From Lewinellaceae bacterium (lineage in GTDB: Bacteria > Bacteroidota > Bacteroidia > Chitinophagales > Saprospiraceae): a stretch of DNA of 64,000 nucleotides. The stretch is from positions 124,001 through 188,000 of the forward strand of contig JACJYE010000006.1 in NCBI GenBank assembly GCA_020636255.1, given 5' to 3'. Positions 18,268 through 26,607 of the stretch are shown piece by piece (positions within the stretch are counted from its first letter, which is position 1; each line of letters opens with the position of its first letter). The notes beneath the pieces were generated by a model that was given only the letters and a program-made list of their open reading frames with translations, made no database searches and was not told the DNA's origin. The position numbers and the translations under genes are program-made.

Positions 18268-19521
18268 TCATTCGTGGGGCCGGCCTTTCTTTTCGCCTCC
18301 CCTCACCTGCTTTTCCAGTTCTTCCATCTCCTGCGTTTCTACCAGCGTAGGCAGGTGTTCTCCCAGGGCGCGCAGGTCGGGCTGCCCGGCATCGGCCCAG
18401 GCGGTATACCACGAGCTGCCGATAGCCTGGATAGAGGACCGAAGCCTGGCCTCTACCATACCCGAAAGGCGTTCGTTGTATGCAGCGGCATAATCTTCGC
18501 ACTGCGTGCGTATGGTCTGGCCCAGCCGCTCTTCGTAACAGTATTGTTTGTCGGCCGGAAAGTCGATGCTGAGCTGGCGCTCTATCGACAGGACACTATC
18601 GACCAGGGCATGGCTTGCGAGCACCATGTTCCAGAAATACTCCTTCGGGCGGCTGATGTATTCCGCTTTGCCCACAAAGTAATCGAAGGTTTTGTCGGCG
18701 AACAGTTCCGGGATCCGGCTTTCCCAGAATGCGTGGATGCCCACCTGGTTCGTCATTTGCCCGTTGTAGTTCTCGGTAGTGTGCAGCGGCACATTGCCAT
18801 CGCCGATGTAGTGCCCCATTTCCGCCGACAGGCGCAGGATACGCGCTTCGTCCTTCTGGCGGAAAGCTTCCGTCAGGCGCCGCTGCATGGCCAGCAGGTG
18901 GTATGGCAGTATACCGTATTCCGACAACCGGTCTACGGCAAAAGCGCTTTGGCAATCCAGTGACCCTGGGGTAATGCCGAAGAGGGCGCACAGGCTGTCG
19001 CAATCCACTACCCATTCGTCTTCGTAGTACTGTGGTAGGATGTTTTTGATAAAAAAGCCCCGGTAGGCCCTGTCGTAGTTCGCCGCTACCCGGTAATCCC
19101 CCATGTGCAGGGCGACGAACACTTCCTGGCCGGTATCGCCGTTCAAAGCTACCGTATCGCGGGACAGGAGCAGGGTATCGCCGGCCATTGTTACCAGGCC
19201 TACTTCCGTAAATTTCATCAGGGCATCGTTCCAGTCGCGCGGCAGGGCAGGAAAAGGGTATTCTCCCCAATGGTCGGCATCGATATAATGGCGCACTGCT
19301 TCGTGGCGGGTGGCGTAGCGGCGCTTATCGGGGTCTACGGCATGTTCGGTGATGTACTCGATATTTTTTTTGTAAAAACCGATCATCTCAGGCGGCAGGG
19401 TAAAAACGGCCATCCTGTTGATGCGGCGGTGCCCCCAGAACCCCCAGTCTTCACCGGAATAGAAGCTGAGCATCAAGGCGGCGCCGGCGAACAGGCAGGA
19501 AATAAAGAGTACTCTTTTCAT
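18268..19521 (-). CDS. Zinc-dependent phospholipase C / S1-P1 nuclease-like exported protein
   Basis: The product is 417 residues. An N-terminal signal peptide (MKRVLFISCLFAGAALML) precedes the mature protein. The segment WGFWGHRRINRMA near residue 27 supplies the N-terminal Trp/His typical of the trinuclear zinc fold. HYIGDGNVPLHT near 237 gives the His-rich Asp-containing motif, followed by HAFWESR. The fold family cleaves phosphodiesters in phospholipids or single-stranded nucleic acid; which applies here cannot be told. The gene starts 4 bp downstream of the DUF4340 gene stop, so it is very likely the last gene of the gld ABC operon, an unusual companion. Confidence 0.8.
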   Translation of the reverse strand: MKRVLFISCLFAGAALMLSFYSGEDWGFWGHRRINRMAVFTLPPEMIGFYKKNIEYITEHAVDPDKRRYATRHEAVRHYIDADHWGEYPFPALPRDWNDALMKFTEVGLVTMAGDTLLLSRDTVALNGDTGQEVFVALHMGDYRVAANYDRAYRGFFIKNILPQYYEDEWVVDCDSLCALFGITPGSLDCQSAFAVDRLSEYGILPYHLLAMQRRLTEAFRQKDEARILRLSAEMGHYIGDGNVPLHTTENYNGQMTNQVGIHAFWESRIPELFADKTFDYFVGKAEYISRPKEYFWNMVLASHALVDSVLSIERQLSIDFPADKQYCYEERLGQTIRTQCEDYAAAYNERLSGMVEARLRSSIQAIGSSWYTAWADAGQPDLRALGEHLPTLVETQEMEELEKQVRGGEKKGRPHE

Positions 19522-19525
19522 AATG

Positions 19526-20560
19526 TTAGTTCAGCAACTTTCGGTCCTGGAAAAAGGAGCCGTAACTCCAGAACGCCTCCCGAAGCACCAGATGCTGGGC
19601 GAGCAGCAGGTCTCTGTCATCGAGGCTCACGTAATAACGCTCTATGTCACTGCTCACCTCGATAATACCGCCGGTTTTGATATCCTGGCTGATATACTTT
19701 TCGGGTATGATGGGATAAAACCGCGCCTGCGTGGTGTCTCCCTGTTTGTTGACCAGCGTGATGATGCTAAAAGGCACCAGTTGGAGTATGGAGTCCCTGT
19801 CGGGGTGATTGTTGATGAATTCCTCGGCCGAAAGGCTCTCGAACTTGGCCAGGAAAGTCTCAACACTGCCCTCCCGGTAAGGGCGGCTGATCAGCGGCGT
19901 AGTTTCGAAAAAAGGCTTGGCTTCATAGCCATCGGCAGTAGCCTCCAGGCGAAAGGAGAGGTCGCGCTGCCTGGGGTACTCGATGGACACGGACTGTATG
20001 TTCTCGGGCTCTTCTGCAAAGATGCGCTTATCGCGCCAATCGTCCCCTTTGTGTGCGAAACGTACGGTGACGTTGCCTTCCCAGGCCGGCAGCTCTACGA
20101 CATAGGGCTGCTCAGCGCCGTCGATGATGGCAAATGCGCCGCGCTCGTCGGCGGTGGCCCCACCCAGATAATAGGATTTGAGCTTTTGGCCATTCTTGCC
20201 GTACAGCTCCACTTTGAGGCCCTGGGTGGCCAGGGCCTCCACCATGTTTTTCACAGAAGCCTGGGGCGGTTTGTATTTTATACGCATGTTCTGGATAGCC
20301 TGCAACAAGGGTTCCATCACGGTAGAGCGTGCCTTGTAATCGCCGTTGTACAACCAGTACCCGTCCTTGCGTTCGAGGGTAGTGCGGCCGCCTTCCCGGT
20401 CGGCGATGAATATCTTGTATACCTGCCCGATGTCCTCTACCGCGAAATCGCGGTCGGCGCCGGCCAGGGTCGTTTTTTCATCATCTCCGTTGTTGAGGTA
20501 CCAGAAAACCCCTGCGCCAAGCAGGAGGAAAAGTGCCAGGAGCAATAACGTTCGTCTCAT
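19526..20560 (-). CDS. DUF4340 domain protein of the gliding ABC operon
   Basis: The product is 344 residues, with an N-terminal membrane anchor (MRRTLLLLALFLLLGAGVFWYL) and a long periplasmic part. The DUF4340 pattern is visible as VEDIGQVYKIFIADR, then TTLERKDGYWLYNGDYKA, a segment seen in many proteins encoded next to GldG-like ABC auxiliary subunits. Its biochemical role is unknown. It lies 85 bp after gldG and 4 bp before the zinc phospholipase-like gene, which suggests it works with GldFG as a periplasmic accessory. The family call rests on this N-terminal pattern plus context. Confidence 0.8.
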   Translation of the reverse strand: MRRTLLLLALFLLLGAGVFWYLNNGDDEKTTLAGADRDFAVEDIGQVYKIFIADREGGRTTLERKDGYWLYNGDYKARSTVMEPLLQAIQNMRIKYKPPQASVKNMVEALATQGLKVELYGKNGQKLKSYYLGGATADERGAFAIIDGAEQPYVVELPAWEGNVTVRFAHKGDDWRDKRIFAEEPENIQSVSIEYPRQRDLSFRLEATADGYEAKPFFETTPLISRPYREGSVETFLAKFESLSAEEFINNHPDRDSILQLVPFSIITLVNKQGDTTQARFYPIIPEKYISQDIKTGGIIEVSSDIERYYVSLDDRDLLLAQHLVLREAFWSYGSFFQDRKLLN

Positions 20561-20645
20561 ATTGTTCTATGTCGTGAAGGCCTTTACAGCCAGGGGTAGC
20601 CCCCGGCTGCCTTCCGGTTTGTTGAATGAAGTAAGCATCTCTGGC

Positions 20646-22373
20646 CTATCGGCCGTATTTCCGCCTGCGCAGCCAGTTATACACCAGCCCGAAAAGGGCG
20701 AGGAAAACCAGCGGGCTTATAATGTTCAGGCCCTGCCAGTACGCTTTTTCCTGTTTGGCGCGGGAGCTGTCGAGCAGGCGCAGGCGCACTTCCTTGCTGC
20801 GCGCTTCGATAACGCCCTGGCCATCTATCAGGTATTCCAACGCATTTACCAGGAAATCCTTATTGGCAAACAGATAACGCTCGAACTCATTATAACCGAG
20901 CGGGCTATAGGATTGCTGGGCAAGGTTGGCCTTATTCTTGGCGATATCTCCATCCGCCACTACGATCATGCTGTTGGGCTCGCTGAGTGTTTTGAAGGCC
21001 ATGCCCAGTTCCTGCATCCCCTCCACCATGCTCTCCGTTACGCGGTTCTCGTAGCGGGAGCGAAAGCGGCCTTCCAGCAGGATGGCGAGCGGCTGAGGGG
21101 GCTTGTTGAACTTCTCATCCTTGAGGTCTTCCCTCAGGAACTCGAAATTCATCTCTACAGGCAGGAACTGAGTGCGCGTATTGGCGGAAGATTGCAGCAA
21201 CACCGTCTTTTTAAGCTCGCTGCCCGACTCTACGCTGGTATCGATAGGGCTGGGATAGAACAGGTTGACCGGGCCCAGGCTTTTAGTGATGGGGTTATCC
21301 GGGTTCGGGGCCACCACGAGGTGGTAGGGATAGCGGAAATAGTCGAACTGCGGCGCATTGCCCACCAGGCCGGTGGCGAGCGGGATGCGCGAACACTGCA
21401 GGTCGAGCACCAGGTCGGGTTGAATACGGATACCGTAGCGGAATAAGAGGTCGTCGAGGTTCAGCTCGTATTCGTTGGGATAATAACTGCTGCGCCCCCG
21501 CATGCTGTCGAGGTCGATGCGCACCTTATCCAGCAACCAGAGCACCTTGCCGCCGTTCATGATGTATTGGTCGATCTTGAACTTGTCCCTTTCCGAAAAA
21601 GGAAGCGTCGGCTTGGCAACGATGAGGGCAGCTGCTTCCTGGCCGATGGCCACTATGCTGTCGAGGCCGACGCGCCCGACTTCGTAGAATTCCCGGAGGC
21701 CTTTGGTGAGGCTCGCCGTTTCCAGGCCCGACAATTCGCCATGGCCTTTGGTGAACAGGATATTGGGCTTACGGGTAAGGGCCAGCTTCTGGATGGCATT
21801 GGCGAGCTTGTATTCCAGCAGGCTGATCGAGTTGTTGAGGATGAGGTCGGGGGGCACGCCCGGCACTTCGTTTTCCAGCAGGTTGACCACCATGGAGTGG
21901 TTTTTGCGATAGACGATGGCATAGGGGTAGATCTGCTTCTCTTCCGTACCTTCTACCCCTTTCACCCGGAGGTTGATGGGAGTGATGCCGTCTTTGGCCA
22001 GCTCTTCCCTGCGTGCGTTGATCTCTTTAACGCTGCCCTCGTTGGGGTTTTCGAACTGGTATTCTACAAAACCGGAAACGGAGCGGAAGTCGTCCAGCAT
22101 GTCCTGCGTTGAAGCCTGAAGGCGCCGGAAGCCGGCGGGGAACTCCCCTTCCAGCAACACTTTCACATATACGATATCATCCAGGCCTCCCAGCATGCCG
22201 CGGGTGGCGTTGGTCAGTGTGAAGCGCTTCTCTTCGGTCATGTCCAGTGCGGCATACATGGCCTTCCCTCCTAAGCGGGCATTGGCCAGGATATTGACGA
22301 ACAACACGATCCCGATGAATAGGCTCAGCTGGATCAGCGCCTGTAGTTTTTTGTTATTTATCTTTTTCGCCAT
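20646..22373 (-). CDS. gldG: Gliding ABC transporter auxiliary protein GldG
   Basis: The product is 575 residues, with one membrane helix at each end (about 10-28 and 545-563, the latter followed by RRRKYGR). Between them is a large periplasmic ABC_transp_aux-type domain, with motifs such as DDIVYVKVLLEGEFPAGFRRL, NILFTKGHGE and GGKVLWLLDKVRID. With GldF and GldA it forms the ABC complex needed for gliding in Flavobacterium, although its cargo is not established. Length and topology are normal for GldG. It lies 43 bp after gldF in the same operon. Confidence 0.92.
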   Translation of the reverse strand: MAKKINNKKLQALIQLSLFIGIVLFVNILANARLGGKAMYAALDMTEEKRFTLTNATRGMLGGLDDIVYVKVLLEGEFPAGFRRLQASTQDMLDDFRSVSGFVEYQFENPNEGSVKEINARREELAKDGITPINLRVKGVEGTEEKQIYPYAIVYRKNHSMVVNLLENEVPGVPPDLILNNSISLLEYKLANAIQKLALTRKPNILFTKGHGELSGLETASLTKGLREFYEVGRVGLDSIVAIGQEAAALIVAKPTLPFSERDKFKIDQYIMNGGKVLWLLDKVRIDLDSMRGRSSYYPNEYELNLDDLLFRYGIRIQPDLVLDLQCSRIPLATGLVGNAPQFDYFRYPYHLVVAPNPDNPITKSLGPVNLFYPSPIDTSVESGSELKKTVLLQSSANTRTQFLPVEMNFEFLREDLKDEKFNKPPQPLAILLEGRFRSRYENRVTESMVEGMQELGMAFKTLSEPNSMIVVADGDIAKNKANLAQQSYSPLGYNEFERYLFANKDFLVNALEYLIDGQGVIEARSKEVRLRLLDSSRAKQEKAYWQGLNIISPLVFLALFGLVYNWLRRRKYGR

Positions 22374-22416
22374 GCAGCGGAATACTTTAGGTTTCGGATA
22401 CTAGTTTGTTGCGGTT

Positions 22417-23178
22417 CTACCATTTCCTGCGCTCCAGCGAGAACATCGCCAGCATGATGAACAAGCCGATCACGGAGAGGAAGTAGATCAGGTCGCGGGT
22501 GTCGATAAGGCCCCGGCTGATGGATGCATAATGGTAGTTGATGCCCAGCATCTGGACGATGGCCTCGCCCGGCCCTGAAAACAAGGGCAGTTGGCTGAAC
22601 AGGTCGAAGCCCCAGTACAACAGGAAACACAAAAAGGCGGACAGGATGAAGGCCACGATCTGGTTGGCCGACAAGCTGGAGGCGAACAGGCCCACAGCGG
22701 CAAAGGAGGCCGCCAGGAGGAACAGCCCGAAATACGACCCCAGAATGGCCCCGGAATCGAGGTTGCCCTTCGGGGAGCCCAGCTGGTAAACGGTGTAGTA
22801 ATACAGCAGGGTAGGCAATAACGCGAAAGCGATCAGCAGCAGGCTGGCCAGGTATTTGCCCAGGATGATCTGAAGGTCCGTCACCGGTTTGGTGGCCAGC
22901 AGCTCGATCGTGCCGGCTTGTTGCTCTTCGGCCAGAGACCGCATGGTGACGGCCGGAATGAGGAACAGGAATACCCGCGGCGCGTTTTCGAACAGCTGTT
23001 CCAGGGTTGCGAAATTGTAATTGAGGATGCTGCTGTCCGGAAAAACGAACATGACGAGCCCCATTACAGCCAGGAAGGCGCCGATGACGATGTAGCCGAT
23101 CAGGGAGCTGAAGAAAGCGTTCACTTCTTTGAGAAAGATACTTAACATCTGATAGCTGGCATTAGATAGCTTAATCAT
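22417..23178 (-). CDS. gldF: Gliding ABC transporter permease GldF
   Basis: The product is 253 residues with six membrane segments typical of ABC-2 permeases. It contains FFSSLIGYIVIGAFL near the start and VTMRSLAEEQQAGTIELLATKPV, the conserved cytoplasmic coupling motif. The annotated ATG at 23178 overlaps the upstream gene by 8 bp. The ATG at 23148 (MLSIFLKEV) fits the usual GldF N-terminus better. It works with GldA and GldG in the inner membrane. Confidence 0.92.
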   Translation of the reverse strand: MIKLSNASYQMLSIFLKEVNAFFSSLIGYIVIGAFLAVMGLVMFVFPDSSILNYNFATLEQLFENAPRVFLFLIPAVTMRSLAEEQQAGTIELLATKPVTDLQIILGKYLASLLLIAFALLPTLLYYYTVYQLGSPKGNLDSGAILGSYFGLFLLAASFAAVGLFASSLSANQIVAFILSAFLCFLLYWGFDLFSQLPLFSGPGEAIVQMLGINYHYASISRGLIDTRDLIYFLSVIGLFIMLAMFSLERRKW

Positions 23179-23854
23179 TAACAGGCACGAAGGCCTGGTT
23201 GCGGTCGTCGTAGATCAGCAGGCATTTGTAAAGTTTTTCCGCCGCTTCGGCCTCCGGCAGTTCGACGACGGTGCGCCAGAGCTGGGGGTCGTCCTCTATC
23301 CAGGCCTGGAAGGCCTCCCTGCCGAAGGGGAGCACGGCGCCGTTTTCAAAATGCATGATATACTCTTTTGTAACGGCTTTCTCCCGGGGCACCACCCCCT
23401 TGCGGAAGGGCTTGCCGGTGAGCGGGTTGTAGGCGGCTATTTCCACCATCTGCGTTTCTTCGGCCTCGTAGGTGAAATAACAGATGCGCCCCCGCACCCG
23501 CAGCCCTGCGAAGGCCATGGCGCCCGCAACCGATACCGTATCGGGCAGGCGGACGAAAGGCAGGCCGTTGAGGCTGAAACCCCAGATGGAATCGGCCGGC
23601 AGGGCGCCACCGCCTTTGCGGCGAATGTACGCCGCCTGAGCAGAAAAAGCCTGCATGTTCGATACCAGTTGGGCATCCACCTCATTCCAGCTCAGGGCCG
23701 GCTCGTTGCGGCGCAGCTCGTCAAAGGAAAGGTAAACCCCATCCTGGAAACGGAAGCCCTTATCCAGCAGGGAGCTGTCCGTTTGCGCTGCCAGGGTAAC
23801 GGCGGCGAACAGCAGCGGCAGGCATATATGGCTTTTGATCTTCATCATTAACAT
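23171..23854 (-). CDS. Exported protein of unknown function inside the gld operon
   Basis: The product is 227 residues. A signal peptide (best start probably MKIKSHICLPLLFAAVTLAAQ at 23845) precedes a soluble domain that I do not recognise. It contains GFRFQDGVYLSFDELRRNEP, an opening seen in assorted Bacteroidota exported proteins, and is otherwise without motif or repeat. It sits between gldA (28 bp away) and gldF (8-bp overlap), so co-translation with the ABC subunits is likely. A periplasmic accessory role is inferred only from position. Confidence 0.8.
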   Translation of the reverse strand: MLMMKIKSHICLPLLFAAVTLAAQTDSSLLDKGFRFQDGVYLSFDELRRNEPALSWNEVDAQLVSNMQAFSAQAAYIRRKGGGALPADSIWGFSLNGLPFVRLPDTVSVAGAMAFAGLRVRGRICYFTYEAEETQMVEIAAYNPLTGKPFRKGVVPREKAVTKEYIMHFENGAVLPFGREAFQAWIEDDPQLWRTVVELPEAEAAEKLYKCLLIYDDRNQAFVPVND

Positions 23855-23882
23855 TCGCTTTGGCCCGGGCCTTCCAAGGCCG

Positions 23883-24788
23883 CTACCGGGTCAGCCGGTG
23901 GAAAACCTCGTCTATGTCGTACACTTCCTTATTCATCTCCAGCAGCTTCACCCCCTTTTCCACAGCGAAGTCAAAAAGCGCCGGGCGCAGGTCTACCCTG
24001 CTGTCGGCGGTGAGCTGGTAGCGGTTATCCCCCAGGGCCTGCACGTTTTTCACTTCGGGCACTTTTTTCAGGGCATCAACGGCTACCTTGCCGAGGAATT
24101 CCACGGTCACGGCCGATTCGGAGCTGATGCGTTGCTGCAGCTGGCCTATGGTATCGTTGGCCACGATGCGCCCTTTATTGATGATGAGCACGCGGTCACA
24201 GATCGCTTTTACCTCCTGCATGATGTGGGTGGAAAAGATCACCGTTTTTTCCTTGCCCAGCTGTTTGATAAGGCCGCGGATGTCGGCCAGCTGGTTGGGG
24301 TCGAGGCCGGAAGTAGGCTCGTCGAGGATGAGCACAGCTGGGTCGTGCAGCATGGCCTGGGCCAGGCCTACCCGTTGCCGGTAGCCTTTTGAGAGGGCCC
24401 CGATCTGTTTGTGCTGTTCCGGCCCCAGGCCCGTCATGTCGATCATTTCGGCGATGCGGCGGCCCGCTCGCGACACTTTGTGCAGGCGGGCGGCGAAGGC
24501 CAGGTATTCCCGGACGTACATGTCTTTGTACAGAGGGTTGTGCTCGGGCAGGTATCCGATCTGGCGGCGCACCTCGATGGGCTGTTTTTCTACATCAAAA
24601 CCACAAACGGAAACCTGGCCGCTGGCCGGCGGTATAAAGCAGGTGATGACCTTCATCGTCGTCGTCTTGCCAGCACCATTGGGCCCCAGAAAGCCCAGCA
24701 CCTCTCCGGAGTGGGCCTGGAAAGAAATATCGTCGACCGCCTTTTGAGCGCCGTAGATCTTGGACAAGTTCTGAACCGTAACAGACAT
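23883..24788 (-). CDS. gldA: Gliding ABC transporter ATPase GldA
   Basis: The product is 301 residues. Walker A is GPNGAGKTT near 34-42, the signature is LSKGYRQRVGLAQA, Walker B is AVLILDEPTSGLDP, and the switch His is in FSTHIM. The C-terminal extension (VTVEFLGKVAVDAL...) and the opening MSVTVQNLSKIYGAQKAVDDI match GldA. It energises the GldF/GldG complex. It is the first gene of the minus-strand operon and has a candidate promoter box 29 bp upstream. Confidence 0.93.
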   Translation of the reverse strand: MSVTVQNLSKIYGAQKAVDDISFQAHSGEVLGFLGPNGAGKTTTMKVITCFIPPASGQVSVCGFDVEKQPIEVRRQIGYLPEHNPLYKDMYVREYLAFAARLHKVSRAGRRIAEMIDMTGLGPEQHKQIGALSKGYRQRVGLAQAMLHDPAVLILDEPTSGLDPNQLADIRGLIKQLGKEKTVIFSTHIMQEVKAICDRVLIINKGRIVANDTIGQLQQRISSESAVTVEFLGKVAVDALKKVPEVKNVQALGDNRYQLTADSRVDLRPALFDFAVEKGVKLLEMNKEVYDIDEVFHRLTR

Positions 24789-25092
24789 GCGCGATTTCCT
24801 CTTTTTTATAACCTCGCAAAGCTACTAAATTTATAATAACTGCTATGCAGCAGGCGCTGGCTGAAACCGGGCTTTCGGCGCTCACCGCCCGCAACTCCCG
24901 GCTGGCCCGTGCACAGGGCATGTTCACACGACAAAGCGGCGCTGTTTAAAATTTTGTTAAAAAGCCGGGCGCCGGCAAAAAGCAGGCGCTCTATCATACC
25001 CGCTGCCGCTACACAATAATTAGGCCCCCGATTGCTTTATACAGAAGCTATTCGTAAATATGTATTTTCCTGAAATATTAAACGGCCATTAC
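24789..25092. other. 304-bp divergent promoter region between gldA and the GldN-like gene
   Basis: No gene is seen. It holds the minus-strand box at 24817-24824. I found no good TAnnTTTG match for the plus-strand gene. Confidence 0.5.
24817..24824 (-). promoter_or_regulatory. Candidate -7 box for the gldA operon
   Basis: TAGCTTTG on the minus strand matches TAnnTTTG, 29 bp before the gldA ATG, in an otherwise AT-rich stretch. Confidence 0.45.
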
Positions 25093-26103
25093 ATGTACAT
25101 CCGAACCCCCTTCCTTTTGCTGCTATTCCCATTTTTCATGCAGGCGCAATACAGCCAGCTCCTACGAGATAAAGACGTCATTTGGATGGCGGAGGTTGTA
25201 GAGCAGCTTCGGTTTGACCCCGGAGAGGGCTCCGCTGCCCCCGGTTTTCTGGAGGCCCTGCCGTTGAAGGCCCTGCAGGAGGACTATTTCGCCCCCCACC
25301 CTACCCCTTTTTCCAAGGGTTTGTTCGAGATCATGCAGCAAGGCCGCTGGCCGGCGTATTACGATGCCGAGCTCACCCTGCCGATAGGCAAAGAAGCGCT
25401 GCAGGGCCAGATGATGCAAACCGATACCGTCGTCGTATTCGACCCGGAAACCTATGAGGAAAAAATCACGGTGGTGAAAAGCGAGCTGCTGGGAAGCAGC
25501 AACGTTTTTGCCCTGCGGGAGTTGCTGTATTACAATGCAAAAACCGGAGAACTGGGCGCCGAGATACTCGCCATCGCGCCTACCTGGAACGACGGAGAGC
25601 CGGAGCCGGCCTACCGTCCGCTGGCCTGGTTCAAGGTGCCGCCGGCCGATAAGAAGTTATTCAAGCTGGCGTCGAAGAATGTACCCTTCGCCACCTTCGT
25701 CAGGCAAGACCTTGACGAGCGGGATATGAAGGTGGTCAAAGGCGCGGATATGCCGCTCAAGGCAATCCTGTTCAGCCAGCTGCAAAGTGGAAAAATTACC
25801 GGGTACGACAGCGAGGGGCGGGCCATAGCACCGCCGCTGGTACCGGCCCTCTTTTCTTCTACCGACACCATCATCACCTTCGACCCTGAGACCTATGAAG
25901 AAAGTGTGGAAATGGTGCATTGGGACTACACCCCACAGGACGTAGGCAACTACCGCTTCAAGCAGAGCTTCTTTTTCGACCCCCGGCAGGGGAAATTGCA
26001 GTGCCGCCCGGAGGCCGTAGCACCCGCCATAAACGTCACCGACGAATTCGGCCAGCTGTTGTATCTGCAGCCGCTCTTTTACTGGAGGCGTGACGGGCGC
26101 TAA
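25093..26103 (+). CDS. GldN/PorN-like protein with two GldN-type units
   Basis: The product is 336 residues from the ATG at 25093 (an in-frame ATG at 25060 would put 11 polar residues before the signal peptide MYIRTPFLLLLFPFFMQAQ). Two related halves are visible. The first has DTVVVFDPETYEEK, then ALRELLYYNAKTGEL and AEILAIAPTW. The second has DTIITFDPETYEES, then RFKQSFFFDPRQGKL and EAVAPAIN. Each half also has a KxALxxG-type opening. This FDPETYEE...FD...G.L...I.AIAP pattern is what I know from GldN/PorN, a periplasmic T9SS ring component, which normally has one such unit. The gene is away from any gldKLM and divergent from gldA. The homology is recalled from the family, not computed. Confidence 0.75.
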   Translation: MYIRTPFLLLLFPFFMQAQYSQLLRDKDVIWMAEVVEQLRFDPGEGSAAPGFLEALPLKALQEDYFAPHPTPFSKGLFEIMQQGRWPAYYDAELTLPIGKEALQGQMMQTDTVVVFDPETYEEKITVVKSELLGSSNVFALRELLYYNAKTGELGAEILAIAPTWNDGEPEPAYRPLAWFKVPPADKKLFKLASKNVPFATFVRQDLDERDMKVVKGADMPLKAILFSQLQSGKITGYDSEGRAIAPPLVPALFSSTDTIITFDPETYEESVEMVHWDYTPQDVGNYRFKQSFFFDPRQGKLQCRPEAVAPAINVTDEFGQLLYLQPLFYWRRDGR

Positions 26104-26435
26104 ACCTTGACCATATCGCTGGCCACTTCCCCGACGGGGATGACGCGGCCACGGGCATTGGTGATGTGGAAGTAGTTGGCCCAGCCTTCATCGCGCACGG
26201 CCTTTTCCAGCATGTGCACATGGCCGCGGTTGGGCAATTTCCAGACCGCCATGTACCGGTATTCGGTAGCAGCTGGTGTGTCTTCGTCACAGAGGACGAA
26301 GCCGACCAGTTCGGCATCCAGTTTTTTCATGCGTTCCACATTGGGGCGCAGCATGGAGAGGAATTCTTCGCGTTGCTCGCAAGGCAGGTTATCCCATTCG
26401 GGGCGGGGCTTCCATAATTCTACGTACAGATACAT
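26100..26435 (-). CDS. Small conserved protein, ferredoxin-like/dimeric barrel type
   Basis: The product is 111 residues, starting MYLYVELWKPRPEW. The mixed alpha/beta pattern, with LVGFVLCDEDTPAATEYRYMAVWKLP and HMLEKAV, looks like the small Bacteroidota proteins filed under DUF6616 or a dimeric alpha-beta barrel. I am not certain of the family number. It has no signal peptide. Its stop overlaps the end of the GldN-like gene by 4 bp, tail to tail. Function unknown. Confidence 0.7.
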   Translation of the reverse strand: MYLYVELWKPRPEWDNLPCEQREEFLSMLRPNVERMKKLDAELVGFVLCDEDTPAATEYRYMAVWKLPNRGHVHMLEKAVRDEGWANYFHITNARGRVIPVGEVASDMVKV

Positions 26436-26607
26436 CGTTCGGCCAGTTTGGTGAATTAATCCCGGCCCGCGATGCGGGCTTCGGTTGCTACCCTAAAAAT
26501 AGGCGCAACCGCGCAGCCGCCGGGTGACCAAACGCAATGCATGGGGATGATTTTTGGCATCAACCAAATTTAAATCCTTAATTTTAGCAGCAAAGGACTA
26601 GGAGCCT

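Noticed and set aside
17719..18963. Plus-strand open frame of 414 codons
   Set aside because: It is antisense to the caspase and zinc-PLC genes, which have clear family motifs, and the translated product has no recognisable domain.
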